From NCBI RefSeq assembly GCF_041714655.1, contig NZ_CP168219.1, positions 744,001 to 808,000 on the forward strand: 64,000 bases of DNA. The letters run 5' to 3'. This document shows, in pieces, positions 17,407 to 25,739 of this stretch (position 1 is its first letter; each line of letters starts with the position of its first letter). Both the position numbers and the translations under genes were made by a program. This stretch comes from Pseudoroseicyclus_A sp041714655 (GTDB taxonomy: Bacteria; Pseudomonadota; Alphaproteobacteria; Rhodobacterales; Rhodobacteraceae). Under the pieces are notes generated by a model. The model did no database searches and was not told where the DNA came from. It worked only from the letters and a program-made list of their open reading frames with translations.

Positions 17407-18579
17407 TCATTCGCCGAGGATCCGCGCGGCGGCGTCGTTCAGCGCCTCCTCCGCGGTCTGGGCGCCGGTGGTGATGTTGGTCATCGCCGGGGCCATGGCG
17501 CTCCAGAACGCGCCCATCTCGGGGTTGGAGGGCATCGGCACGCCGATGGCGGCGACTTCCAGCATGCCCGAGACGAGGTCGTTGTTCATCGCCTCCGCCG
17601 CGCTTTCATCCGCGAGCGCGCCCAGCATGTTGTTGCGGTTCCAGATCGCCAGCCCCTCGTCGGTGAGGAGGTAGTTCTCGATCAGCTCCACCGCGAGGTC
17701 GGCATTCGGCGAGGCGGCGTTGATCGCCAGCGCCTGCACGCCGAGGAAGGGCGGCGAGGGCTCGCCGTTCACCGTGGGGATGGGCGCGACGCCGAAGTCG
17801 ATGCCGGCGGACTCGAGCCCGCCCCAGGCCCAGGGGCCGTTGAGGACCATCGCCACTTCGCCGTTGTTCATCGCGCCTTCCATCACGCCGTAATCGACGC
17901 CCTCGGGCATGACGCCGGTCTCGATGAAGCCCTCGAGCACCTCGGCGCCCGCGATGGCGCCGGGGGTGTTCACGCCGGTATCGGTGCCGTCATATACGCC
18001 GTCGACCTTCTGGAAGGCATAGCCGCCGCCGGCCATGAGCATCGGCATGGTGAAGTAGATGTTGTTGTAATCCCAGAGGATCGGGCGGATGCCCTCGGCC
18101 ATCTCCATCTCCGGGATCTCCTCGAAGCTCGCCGGCGGCGCGTCGATCAGATCCTTGTTGTAGATGAGGTGCACGGCCTCGACGAAGACGGGATAGCCCC
18201 AGAGATCGTCGCCGATCTGCAGCGCCTCGAGCGCCGAAGGGAGGACGCCGTCCAGCCAGGCCTGGCTCGCCGGCAGCGGCTCCAGAAGCCCGCCCGCGGC
18301 CCATTCGCCGAAGCGGTCATGCGCCCAGAGCACAATGTCGGGCCCGTCGCCGGTGGCGGCGGCCTGCTGGAACTTCGTGGGCAGGTCGGGGTCGACCACC
18401 TCGACCGTGACCGGCACGCCGAGATCGTCGATGAAGGGCTGCACGGCCTCGCGCAGGGCCGCCTCGTCGCGGTTGGCGCCGACCCAGATGAGCAGCTCGC
18501 CCTCGCTGAGCGCGAAGGCGGGCATGGCGGTGGTGGCAAGAAGCCCGGCGGCCGCGACGGCCGCAAGTCTGTTGGTCAT
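17407..18579 (-). CDS. malE: Maltose/maltodextrin-binding periplasmic protein MalE
   Basis: 390 residues, with signal peptide MTNRLAAVAAAGLLATTAMPAFA (cleavage near 23) and mature protein beginning LSEGELLIWVGANRDEAALREAV. The motifs DIVLWAHDRFGEWAAGGLLEPL and MVLNGPWAWGGLESAGIDFGV match MalE and related maltodextrin binders. It delivers ligand to MalFGK2. Neighbours (alpha-glucosidase upstream, malF and malG downstream, malK divergent) fit maltose or other alpha-glucoside uptake. Confidence 0.93.
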   Translation of the reverse strand: MTNRLAAVAAAGLLATTAMPAFALSEGELLIWVGANRDEAALREAVQPFIDDLGVPVTVEVVDPDLPTKFQQAAATGDGPDIVLWAHDRFGEWAAGGLLEPLPASQAWLDGVLPSALEALQIGDDLWGYPVFVEAVHLIYNKDLIDAPPASFEEIPEMEMAEGIRPILWDYNNIYFTMPMLMAGGGYAFQKVDGVYDGTDTGVNTPGAIAGAEVLEGFIETGVMPEGVDYGVMEGAMNNGEVAMVLNGPWAWGGLESAGIDFGVAPIPTVNGEPSPPFLGVQALAINAASPNADLAVELIENYLLTDEGLAIWNRNNMLGALADESAAEAMNNDLVSGMLEVAAIGVPMPSNPEMGAFWSAMAPAMTNITTGAQTAEEALNDAAARILGE

Positions 18580-18609
18580 ATCATCCTCCCTCGGGGAGGA
18601 GAGGGGCCC

Positions 18610-20241
18610 TTACGCCTCCTCCGTAACCTCCCGCAGGGTCAATGTTAGCGCTCCCTGCGATTCGAGGAAGACAAATCCGCGCGGCGGCAGATCGAGCGCG
18701 GTGCCGTCCAGATCAAAGGTGCCGGGCCCGACCGGCGTGCCGGCGCCGATCAGCGTCAGCGCCTGCGGCTCGGAGGAGAGGTTGAAGACGCCCGTGAGGT
18801 TGGCATCGCCCCAGACCCGGCGGATGGCGAGCACCGGCTCCGGCAGGTCGATGAAATCGGCCTCGCCGAGGCGCAGCTCGTCGCGCTCGCGGCGGAAGGC
18901 GAGCATGGCGCGGTAGGCGTTGAGGACGCTGTCGTCATCCTCCTCCTGCCGGTCGACGGCGCGGGCGGCCTGCTCGGGCTTCACCGGCAGCCAGGGCTTG
19001 GCGTCGGAAAACCCGCCGTGCTCGGCCTGGGCCGACCAGACCATGGGCGTCCGGCAGCCGTCGCGGCCCTTGTATTCCGGCCAGAACTCGATGTTCGCCG
19101 TGTCCTGCAGCTCCTCGAAGAAGATGTCGGTGTCCGTCTGCCCGAGCTCCTCGCCCTGGTAGATGCCGAGCGTGCCGGGGAAGGAGGCGAGAAGCGCGAT
19201 GGCCTGTTTCGCCACATCCTCCGTCGCCTCGCCGGGCTTCGTCCAGCGGCTGACGTGCCGCTTCACGTCGTGGTTGGAAAAGCTCCAGCAGGGCCAGCCG
19301 TCGGGCGCCTTGTCGAAGAACTTGGCGATGCGGCTCTGGAAGTGCTTCGCCGTCTGGTCGGGGCCGAGGAATTCGAAGGAATAGGCCATGTGCAGCCGGT
19401 CCTCGCCCGTGGTGTATTCGGCCATGATGTCGATCTGCCGGCCCATCTCGCCGACCTCGCCGACCATCATCCGGGCGCCGTATTTGTCCGTCAGCGCGCG
19501 CAGGCGCTTCAGGATGGCGATGTTCTCCGGCTGGGTCTTGGAATGGATCTGGTCCTGCGCCTCGTAGGGATTGACCGGGAAGTGCTGCCAGTCCGACGGC
19601 GGATTGTCCCGCAGCTTGGCGTCATGGACGTAGAAGTTGACGGTATCGAGCCGAAAGCCGTCGACCCCGCGCTTCAGCCAGAACTCCATGGAGTCGAGCA
19701 GCGCATCCACCGCCTCGGTGCAGTGGAAGTTGAGATCCGGCTGCTCCTTGAGGAAGTTGTGCAGGTAATATTGCCGCCGCCGCGGATCGAACTCCCAGGC
19801 GGAGCCCCCGAAGATCGAGAGCCAGTTGTTGGGCGGCCCGCCGTCGCGCTTGGGGTCGGCCCAGACATACCAGTCGGCACGCGGGTTGTCCTTCGAGGCG
19901 CGGCTCTCCTGGAACCAGGGGTGCTCGATCGAGGAATGCGACAGCACCTGGTCGATGATGACCTTGAGCCCGAGCTCATGGGCCTTCGCCAGCATCGCGT
20001 CGAAATCCTCCATCGTGCCGTAGAGGGGGGAGACGCCGGTGTAATCCGAGACGTCATAGCCCATGTCGGCATCGGGGGAGGTGAAGAAGGGCGACAGCCA
20101 GATCGCGTCGACGCCGAGCGAGGCGACATGCTCGAGCCGCGAGGCGATCCCCGGCAGGTCGCCGATGCCGTCGCCGTTACTGTCCTGATAAGAGCGCGGA
20201 TAGATCTGATAGATCACCGCATCGCGCCACCATTCCCGCAT
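18610..20241 (-). CDS. aglA: Alpha-glucosidase, glycoside hydrolase family 13
   Basis: 543 residues without a signal peptide: a cytosolic GH13 enzyme of the oligo-1,6-glucosidase/alpha-glucosidase subfamily. The catalytic triad is visible: nucleophile D199 (DGFRLD), acid E262 (GEVGE) and transition-state stabiliser D325 (FSNHDVKRH). The catalytic (beta/alpha)8 barrel spans roughly 5-440 and a small beta domain follows. It hydrolyses imported maltose, isomaltose or related alpha-glucosides to glucose. First gene of the leftward mal operon; malE follows after 30 bp. The choice between maltose and other alpha-glucosides (sucrose, trehalose) is not settled by sequence. Confidence 0.9.
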   Translation of the reverse strand: MREWWRDAVIYQIYPRSYQDSNGDGIGDLPGIASRLEHVASLGVDAIWLSPFFTSPDADMGYDVSDYTGVSPLYGTMEDFDAMLAKAHELGLKVIIDQVLSHSSIEHPWFQESRASKDNPRADWYVWADPKRDGGPPNNWLSIFGGSAWEFDPRRRQYYLHNFLKEQPDLNFHCTEAVDALLDSMEFWLKRGVDGFRLDTVNFYVHDAKLRDNPPSDWQHFPVNPYEAQDQIHSKTQPENIAILKRLRALTDKYGARMMVGEVGEMGRQIDIMAEYTTGEDRLHMAYSFEFLGPDQTAKHFQSRIAKFFDKAPDGWPCWSFSNHDVKRHVSRWTKPGEATEDVAKQAIALLASFPGTLGIYQGEELGQTDTDIFFEELQDTANIEFWPEYKGRDGCRTPMVWSAQAEHGGFSDAKPWLPVKPEQAARAVDRQEEDDDSVLNAYRAMLAFRRERDELRLGEADFIDLPEPVLAIRRVWGDANLTGVFNLSSEPQALTLIGAGTPVGPGTFDLDGTALDLPPRGFVFLESQGALTLTLREVTEEA

Positions 20242-20308
20242 AGGTCCCTCGTACTTCGCAGCGTCTGCCAGGGCGGATGGCGAGCTGCCGGCTCCGCTTC
20301 GGCGGGCA

Positions 20309-20364
20309 CCTTTACCCGGTCAGGGGCGAGGTCAACCCCCGAGGGGCCGATCCGGGGCCGATCC
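20309..20364. promoter_or_regulatory. Divergent aglA/malK control region
   Basis: The 199 bp between the divergent aglA and malK starts must hold both promoters. On the minus strand TTGACC (20330-20335) and TAAAGG (20309-20314) are weak box candidates with a short 15-bp spacer. A tandem 11-bp repeat GGGGCCGATCC (20343-20353, 20354-20364) followed by GGCCCC may bind a regulator. No regulator gene for this operon is present in the window and no LacI box like that at 7657 is seen. Confidence 0.3.
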
Positions 20365-20440
20365 GGCCCCCGACCGCCGCGATAGACAGGCCCCTGCCGC
20401 AGGATTAGCCTGACGCTAGGGACGGCGGGGGAGGAAAGCT

Positions 20441-21514
20441 GTGCTCGATGGCAGCAGGCAGGTTGCGCTGAAGGCGGAGGCGCTCACCAAGAGCTACGGC
20501 GGGCTCAAGGTCCTCCATGGCATCGACATGGAGATCGGGGCCGGCGAGTTCCTCGTTCTCGTGGGGCCCTCGGGCTGCGGCAAGTCCACGCTTCTCAACT
20601 GCATCGCCGGGCTGGAGGAGATCACCGAAGGCCGGCTGATGATCGGCGGCCGCGAGGTGACGGGCGAGCCGCCCGCGGCGCGCGACATCGCCATGGTCTT
20701 CCAGAGCTACGCGCTCTACCCGACGATGAGCGTCGCGCAGAACATTGGCTTCGGGCTGAAGATCCGCCGGGTGCCGAAGGCCGAGGCCGAGGCGAAGGTC
20801 CTGGAGGTCGCGAAGCTTCTGCAGATCGACCATCTGCTCGACCGGCTCCCCGCCCAGCTCTCCGGCGGGCAGCGGCAGCGGGTGGCGATGGGCCGGGCGC
20901 TGGTGCGTGAGCCGGCGCTCTTTCTCTTCGACGAGCCCCTGTCGAACCTCGATGCCAAGCTCCGCGTGGAGATGCGGGCCGAGATCAAGCGGCTCCATGC
21001 CGCGACCGGGACGACGATCGTCTACGTGACGCACGACCAGATCGAGGCGATGACGCTGGCGAGCCGGATCGTGGTGCTGAAGGGCGGGGTCGTCCAGCAG
21101 ATCGGCACGCCGGAAGAGATCTACGACCGGCCCGCCAACACCTTCGTCGCCGATTTCATGGGCTCGCCGCCGATGAACCTCGTGCCCGCCGAGGTGGCCA
21201 GGGGCGGGCTCGCCATGGGCGAGACGCGGCTGGAGATGCCGGTGCCAGCGGGGATGACGGGGCGGGTGATCCTCGGCATCCGGCCCGAGCATCTGGCGCT
21301 GGCGGAGGAGGGGCAGGAGGCCGACCTGCGGCTGAGAGCGCTGATGGTCGAGAACACCGGCGCGGAGGCCTATCTGACGCTGGCCCTCGGCGAGGGCACG
21401 ATCACCGCCCGCCTCCCCGGCCGGCTCCATGTGGCGGAGGGCGAGGAGGTCGGGCTCCGCCTCGACCGGCGCGCGCTTTGCCTCTTCGATGCGGAGACAG
21501 GGGCGCGGATCTGA
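20441..21514 (+). CDS. malK: Maltose ABC transporter ATP-binding protein MalK
   Basis: 357 residues: nucleotide-binding domain with Walker A GPSGCGKST, signature LSGGQRQR, Walker B LFLFDEPLSNLD and H-loop YVTHDQ, then the C-terminal TOBE/regulatory domain. It powers MalFG and, in known systems, senses inducer exclusion signals. Translation starts at GTG, 5 bp after the strong site GGGGGAGGAAAG. It is divergent from aglA-malE-malF-malG, with repeat copy 3 starting 19 bp beyond its stop. Confidence 0.92.
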   Translation: MLDGSRQVALKAEALTKSYGGLKVLHGIDMEIGAGEFLVLVGPSGCGKSTLLNCIAGLEEITEGRLMIGGREVTGEPPAARDIAMVFQSYALYPTMSVAQNIGFGLKIRRVPKAEAEAKVLEVAKLLQIDHLLDRLPAQLSGGQRQRVAMGRALVREPALFLFDEPLSNLDAKLRVEMRAEIKRLHAATGTTIVYVTHDQIEAMTLASRIVVLKGGVVQQIGTPEEIYDRPANTFVADFMGSPPMNLVPAEVARGGLAMGETRLEMPVPAGMTGRVILGIRPEHLALAEEGQEADLRLRALMVENTGAEAYLTLALGEGTITARLPGRLHVAEGEEVGLRLDRRALCLFDAETGARI

Positions 21515-21533
21515 TGAGCCCCTCGCATTCGGG

Positions 21534-21798
21534 GTAGGGTGGGTTTGTAACCCACCGCCGGCTCAACGCATGAGCAATGCCCCGCCCGGTGCGCGCCGAA
21601 GGCGCAGGGCGAGCGCCGGCCCGTCCCGCGGGCTGGCGCTCTGGTGAGGCTGGGCGCACCGGTGAGCGAGGGCGGAATTGCACCATAAAGCGCGCCGCTC
21701 GGGCCGCAGGAGCGCCACCCCCCGGGCCGGCGCTCGCCCCGCGCGGCAGCGTTGCAATAGGTTGAGAAGGGGAAGGTGGGTTACAAACCCACCTTACG
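21534..21798. repeat. Large palindromic interspersed repeat, copy 3
   Basis: 265 bp, the same length and end-to-end inverted structure as copy 1. Left end GTAGGGTGGGTTTGTAACCC, right end GGTTACAAACCCACC followed by TTACG (one change in the last bases). The core includes GGGCGAGCGCCGGCCCG and CACCATAAAGCGCGCCG. It lies between the convergent malK and GntR genes, 26 bp from the latter's stop. Together with flanks it explains the whole 310-bp gap. Confidence 0.88.
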
Positions 21799-21824
21799 CC
21801 CGGGCCGGACCGTCGGCGGCCCGG

Positions 21825-22505
21825 CTACCCCTTCAACATCCGCAGCCCCTGCGTGACATCCGCCCGCACCGCCAGCCGCAACCCCGGCTCGTCGCCGGCC
21901 TTCAGGGCCGCGAGGATCAGCCGGTGGTGCTGCGGCGGGTCCGTCCGGCGGAGGCGGGCGTAAAGGGCGCGCATGGTCGGGCCGAGCTGCAGCCAGACCG
22001 TCTCCGCCATCGCCAGGATCGCCGGGGCCTGGGCGCGAAGGTAAAGCGTCCTGTGGAATTCGAGGTTGGTGCGCAGATAGCCCGTCGCGTCGTGCCGGCC
22101 GACCATCTGGCTGACCGAGGCGTTGATCGCCTCCAGCCGGTCGATCAGCGCGAAATGCGCGCGGGGCAGGGCGCGGCTGGCGAGCTCGGGCTCGAGCAGC
22201 GCCCGGAGCGTCGCCAGCTCCTCGATCCGCTCGTTGGAAAGGGCCGGGGTGGAGACGCGGCCGGAGGCGGAGAGCGACAGCGCCCCTTCGGCCACCAGCC
22301 GCCGCACCGCCTCCCGCGCCGGGGTCATCGAGACACCGAAGCTCTTGCCGATGCCGCGCAGCGTCAGCGACTGGCCGGGCGTCAGTTCGCCATGCATGAT
22401 TTGCCCCCGCAGCGCGCGATACACCCGGTCATGCGCCGCGCCCGTCTGCTCGGGGCGGGCGATGTCGGGGGCGCGGGGCGCGTCGGGGCGGGCGGTGAGG
22501 GTCAT
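21825..22505 (-). CDS. GntR-family (FCD domain) transcriptional regulator, candidate TCA-operon regulator
   Basis: 226 residues. The N-terminal winged helix-turn-helix spans about 25-90 (DRVYRALRGQIMHGELTPGQSL, then SFGVSMTPAREAVRRL) and the all-helical FCD ligand domain about 95-220, with NLEFHRTLY carrying a probable metal-site histidine. FCD regulators usually bind small organic acids. The palindrome TGTGATCACA lies 7 bp before its ATG, and the same palindrome occurs in pairs before sucC and sdhC. I infer autoregulation and control of TCA operons. Rhodobacter AkgR, described as a TCA-cycle regulator, is a possible relative, but I cannot test orthology. The start codon has no clear ribosome site. 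Confidence 0.85.
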   Translation of the reverse strand: MTLTARPDAPRAPDIARPEQTGAAHDRVYRALRGQIMHGELTPGQSLTLRGIGKSFGVSMTPAREAVRRLVAEGALSLSASGRVSTPALSNERIEELATLRALLEPELASRALPRAHFALIDRLEAINASVSQMVGRHDATGYLRTNLEFHRTLYLRAQAPAILAMAETVWLQLGPTMRALYARLRRTDPPQHHRLILAALKAGDEPGLRLAVRADVTQGLRMLKG

Positions 22506-22512
22506 GGGCGCA

Positions 22513-22522
22513 TGTGATCACA
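22513..22522. promoter_or_regulatory. TGTGATCACA operator at the GntR gene start
   Basis: A perfect 10-bp palindrome, identical to the boxes at 54614, 54635, 59498 and 59519. It occupies the place where the ribosome site of the GntR gene would be, so binding would block its own expression directly. Confidence 0.65.
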
Positions 22523-22591
22523 AATCCTGCGCCCGTCAATCGACGGTTAACCGGGCTTGGTCGCCACCCCCCCTTGGGATCCCCTTTCATC

Positions 22592-22671
22592 TGGCCAAAA
22601 ATACCTCCGGGGGGTCGCCATTGGTGGCGCCATTGGTTCGAGCCCCAATGGCGACGGGGCTGGCCCCCCGG
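22592..22671 (-). terminator. Terminator after the metallopeptidase gene (repeat-type)
   Basis: Read on the minus strand, an 11-bp stem (GTCGCCATTGG at 22614-22624 with its complement at 22645-22655), extended by an outer CCGGGGGG/CCCCCCGG pairing, is followed by GGAGGTATTTTTGGCCAGAT. It starts 18 bp beyond the metallopeptidase stop. The tail (22586-22607) is shared, with one mismatch in 22, with 43804-43825 after lpdA. Confidence 0.75.
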
Positions 22672-22688
22672 CCTCTCCACCATCCCGG

Positions 22689-23414
22689 TCAGTCCAGCCG
22701 CAGCCGATGGAGCTCATGCCCATGGCGCTTCAGCCAGCGCCGCGCCGCCGCGTCGCCGGGAAACATCTCCCGCACCAGCGCCCAGAAGGCCGGCGAGTGG
22801 TTCATCTCTGCCAGATGCGCCACCTCATGGGCCGCGACGTAATCGAGCACCGATGGCGGGGCGAGCACGAGGCGCCAGGAGAACATGAGGTTCCCCTCCG
22901 ACGTGCAGGAGCCCCAGCGCCCCTTGGGATCGCGGAGCGTGATCTTGCCGTAGCGCCGCCCGAGCGCCGCGGCATGGGCGTCGCTCGCCGCATGAAGCCG
23001 GGCGCGCGCCTCCTCCTTCAGGAAGACCTTCAGCGCCGGGGCGAGAAGGCCCTCCGCCTCCGGCACCTCCAGCGCGCCGGGCCTGGCGCGGACATGGCGG
23101 ACGGGGGCGGGCTCCAGCACCACCTCCTCCCCGAGGAAGGGGATCGTCCCCCCCGCCACGGGCCGCAGCTCCGGCGAGAGCCCGGCGAGCTGCGCGCGGA
23201 GCCAGGCCTCCCGCTCGCGGAGGAACGCCAGACCCTCCGCCTCCCGGGCGCGGAGCGGCAGCGTCAGCACCGCCTCTCCGGTGACCCGGCTGACGCGCAA
23301 CGTGTAGCGCCGCGCCCGGGCCGAACGCTTCAGCGCGACGCTGAGCGGCGGATCGCCCGGCAGAAGGGTATGTGCAGCGGCGGAACCTCGGCCGCCCAAA
23401 GGTTTTGACACCAT
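22689..23414 (-). CDS. YgjP/SprT-type zinc metallopeptidase (DUF45)
   Basis: 241 residues. The zinc site is visible as HEVAHLAEMNHSPAFW: H196 and H200 with E197, and a third ligand H206, the pattern of DUF45/YgjP-like (M48-related) proteases. The motif GRWGSC just before it is also conserved. The N-terminal half is a beta-rich domain. Function is largely unknown; a cytosolic peptidase is likely as no signal peptide is seen. The start is uncertain: ATG at 23414 or at 23423 (three more residues); the frame remains open upstream without family similarity. Confidence 0.8.
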   Translation of the reverse strand: MVSKPLGGRGSAAAHTLLPGDPPLSVALKRSARARRYTLRVSRVTGEAVLTLPLRAREAEGLAFLREREAWLRAQLAGLSPELRPVAGGTIPFLGEEVVLEPAPVRHVRARPGALEVPEAEGLLAPALKVFLKEEARARLHAASDAHAAALGRRYGKITLRDPKGRWGSCTSEGNLMFSWRLVLAPPSVLDYVAAHEVAHLAEMNHSPAFWALVREMFPGDAAARRWLKRHGHELHRLRLD

Positions 23415-23544
23415 GGGGTTCATATGGCAGAGGCCGTGAATCCGTTGCAAGGCCTCGCGACCGCCGAGTCGCCCGGGCCTCCCGATCACCCGGCCGGACG
23501 CCGCTTCGCGGCCGGCCCGCCGGACCACCAGGACGAGGACATCC

Positions 23545-23877
23545 ATGCCCAAGGAAGAATGGGGAACAAAGCGCATCTGCCCGACCACCGGCAAGCGGTT
23601 CTACGACATGAACCGCGACCCGATCGTCAGCCCCTACACGGGCCAGGTCGTCACCATCGACCCGGCCAAGAACCGCACGATGGTCGCCGATGCCGAGGAT
23701 GCGCAGACCAAGAAACTCGCGTCCCGCGACAATGACGACGAGGAACTGCTGATCGAGGACGACGACGACGAAGACGTCGATCTCGGCGATGACGTCCTCG
23801 AGGAAGATGACGACGACGACGATTCGGTCTCCTTCGAGGAGCTGGGCGACGTCGCCGGCAAGGACGACGAGGACTGA
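23545..23877 (+). CDS. TIGR02300 family acidic protein (FYDLN-type)
   Basis: 110 residues. The N-terminus MPKEEWGTKRICPTTGKRFYDMNRDPIVSPYTG is the conserved zinc-ribbon-like start of TIGR02300, found across alphaproteobacteria; here the name-giving FYDLN reads FYDMN. The C-terminal half is an Asp/Glu run (residues 65-110). Function is unknown. In many relatives this gene lies next to a tRNA-Ala gene, as here. Confidence 0.9.
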   Translation: MPKEEWGTKRICPTTGKRFYDMNRDPIVSPYTGQVVTIDPAKNRTMVADAEDAQTKKLASRDNDDEELLIEDDDDEDVDLGDDVLEEDDDDDDSVSFEELGDVAGKDDED

Positions 23878-23934
23878 CCTAACCGGGGCGGCGCCCGCCG
23901 CCGCCCCGACACTGGCCCTGCCCGGGATTTTCTG

Positions 23935-23962
23935 CTTGATCTCGCATGGGCCGCCGCATAGA
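23935..23962 (+). promoter_or_regulatory. Candidate promoter of tRNA-Ala
   Basis: CTTGAT (23935-23940), a 16-bp spacer and CATAGA (23957-23962) resemble a sigma-70 promoter about 30 bp upstream of the mature tRNA 5' end. Readthrough from the preceding gene is also possible. Confidence 0.4.
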
Positions 23963-23994
23963 GAGCGGCACGCGCCCGAAAGGGCGCTCCGGAT

Positions 23995-24070
<76 letters not shown>

Positions 24071-24241
24071 TCCTCCCCCCAGAAAGCACCTGACAGGTCT
24101 GGCCTTTGCGTCAGAGACGTTGCCTCTGCCGCGCAGACGGGGTGCTGTTTGCCCTCCCAACTCTGATGCTGCCGCGATCCACGCCCTCGGCGTCTCGACC
24201 GCCCCACAGCGCCCCTCCCCAGCTACCCCCAAGGATGCCCC

Positions 24242-24781
24242 ATGAGCGACCATTTCTTCGTCGTGACGGGCGGCCCCGGTGCGGGCAAGACCAGCCTGAT
24301 CACCGAGCTCGCCCGCCGCGGCTTTCACACGATCCCCGAATCCGGCCGCGCGGTTATCCGTGAGGAGATGGCCAGCGGCGGAGACGCCCTCCCCTGGGCG
24401 GATCGCATGGCCTATGCCGAACAGATGCTGGCGCGGGACCGGCAGGCGCATCAAGGCGCGGCGGGGCTGCGCTGCCCGGTGATCTTCGATCGCGGCATCC
24501 CGGATGGGATCGGCTATCTGCGGCTCTGCGGGGCGCCGGTGCCCCCCGCCATGGCCGCCGCCGCGCGCGCGCAGCGCTACAATCGCCGTGTCGTCTTCGC
24601 GCCCTATTGGGCCGAGATCTTCGCGCAGGACCCTGAGCGCCGGCAGGGCCCGGCAGAGGCTGAGGCGACGGGCGCGGCGCTCCGCGACACCTATGCCGGC
24701 CTCGGCTACCGGCTCGTCGAGCTACCGCGGGCCAGTGTAGCGGCGCGGGCCGACTGGATGATCGCCGAGCTCGGGCTCTGA
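24242..24781 (+). CDS. P-loop ATPase/kinase-like protein (AAA_28 type)
   Basis: 179 residues with Walker A GGPGAGKTS (10-18) near the N-terminus and a Walker-B-like VIFDRGIPD (about 79-87). This matches the small predicted ATPases of the AAA_28/NadR-like group, which may phosphorylate small molecules. No partner gene is apparent and function is unknown. It follows the tRNA gene by 171 bp, in which I see no further feature. Confidence 0.75.
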   Translation: MSDHFFVVTGGPGAGKTSLITELARRGFHTIPESGRAVIREEMASGGDALPWADRMAYAEQMLARDRQAHQGAAGLRCPVIFDRGIPDGIGYLRLCGAPVPPAMAAAARAQRYNRRVVFAPYWAEIFAQDPERRQGPAEAEATGAALRDTYAGLGYRLVELPRASVAARADWMIAELGL

Positions 24782-24800
24782 CACCGCCCTCCCGGACGCC

Positions 24801-25730
24801 TCAGTAGCCTGCCTCCCTGTCCACCAGATGGAGGAGCGGTTCTCCCGCCTCCATCCGCCGGATGTTCTCGGCGATGACGGCGCTCGCCGTCTCGGGGCGG
24901 GTCTCCGCAGCGATATGCGGGGTGACGGTGACGCCGGGATGCGCCCAGAACGGATGATCGTCCGGCAGGGGCTCCACCCGGAAGACGTCGAGCGTCGCAT
25001 GGCTGAGCCGGCCCTCGTCCAGCGCCGCGAGGAGGGCCTCGTCGTCCAGCACCGTGCCGCGGCCGGGGTTCACCAGCGCGGCGCCGGCGGCGAGGCGGGC
25101 GAGGGCGGCGGCGTCCAGCATCCGCTCCGTTTGCGGCGTCTGCGGCAGGAGCGTCACAAGGATCTCGGCGCCGTCCAGTGCCTCCGCCAGCCCATCGGAG
25201 CCACTGAGGCAGCGGATCCCCTCCACCGCCTTCTCCCGCCGGCTCCAGCCGGTCACGTCGAAGCCGAGCCCGGCGAGGGCCCTCGCGCAGGCGGCGCCGA
25301 GGGCGCCGAGGCCGAGCACCGTCACGCGCCTGTCCCGCGCCAGCTTCGGCGAGACATTCACCCAGGCGCGGCCCGGGTTGACTATATGCGCATCCATCCC
25401 GAGGTGATGGCGCAGCACGTGCCCCGCCACATATTCCACCATCCCCCGCTCGAGCCCCCCATCGACCATCCGCGCCAGCGGCAGGGTCAGCGTCGGGTTC
25501 GCCACAATCCGCTCCACCCCCGCCCAGAGCGACAGGACGGCCTTCGCCCGGGTGAAGGGGGTGAAATCCTGCAAGGGGCCGGAGGGGGCGTAGACGATGT
25601 AGTCCACGGCCTCCGGCGGCAGCTCCGTGCCGATCTCGGCCGTCAGGCCCTTTGCCTCCAGCGCCGCCTCAAGATGCGACAGATAGAGCTCGAACTGCCC
25701 CGGGCGGGCGGAGAAGAGGAGGCGCAGCAT
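24801..25730 (-). CDS. ghrA: Glyoxylate/hydroxypyruvate reductase A-like 2-hydroxyacid dehydrogenase
   Basis: 309 residues, as in GhrA. The NAD(P)-binding motif GLGALGAACARAL lies near residues 140-152, followed by a basic WSRREK suited to NADPH. The catalytic Arg/Glu/His positions fall in LVNPGRGTVLD, TLDVFRVEPLP and VTPHIAAET. It should reduce glyoxylate and hydroxypyruvate to glycolate and glycerate in the cytosol. It ends 19 bp from the convergent ATPase gene; rodA lies upstream in the same direction, 9 bp away, so it may be cotranscribed with rodA. Confidence 0.85.
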   Translation of the reverse strand: MLRLLFSARPGQFELYLSHLEAALEAKGLTAEIGTELPPEAVDYIVYAPSGPLQDFTPFTRAKAVLSLWAGVERIVANPTLTLPLARMVDGGLERGMVEYVAGHVLRHHLGMDAHIVNPGRAWVNVSPKLARDRRVTVLGLGALGAACARALAGLGFDVTGWSRREKAVEGIRCLSGSDGLAEALDGAEILVTLLPQTPQTERMLDAAALARLAAGAALVNPGRGTVLDDEALLAALDEGRLSHATLDVFRVEPLPDDHPFWAHPGVTVTPHIAAETRPETASAVIAENIRRMEAGEPLLHLVDREAGY

Positions 25731-25739
25731 GGACTTGGC

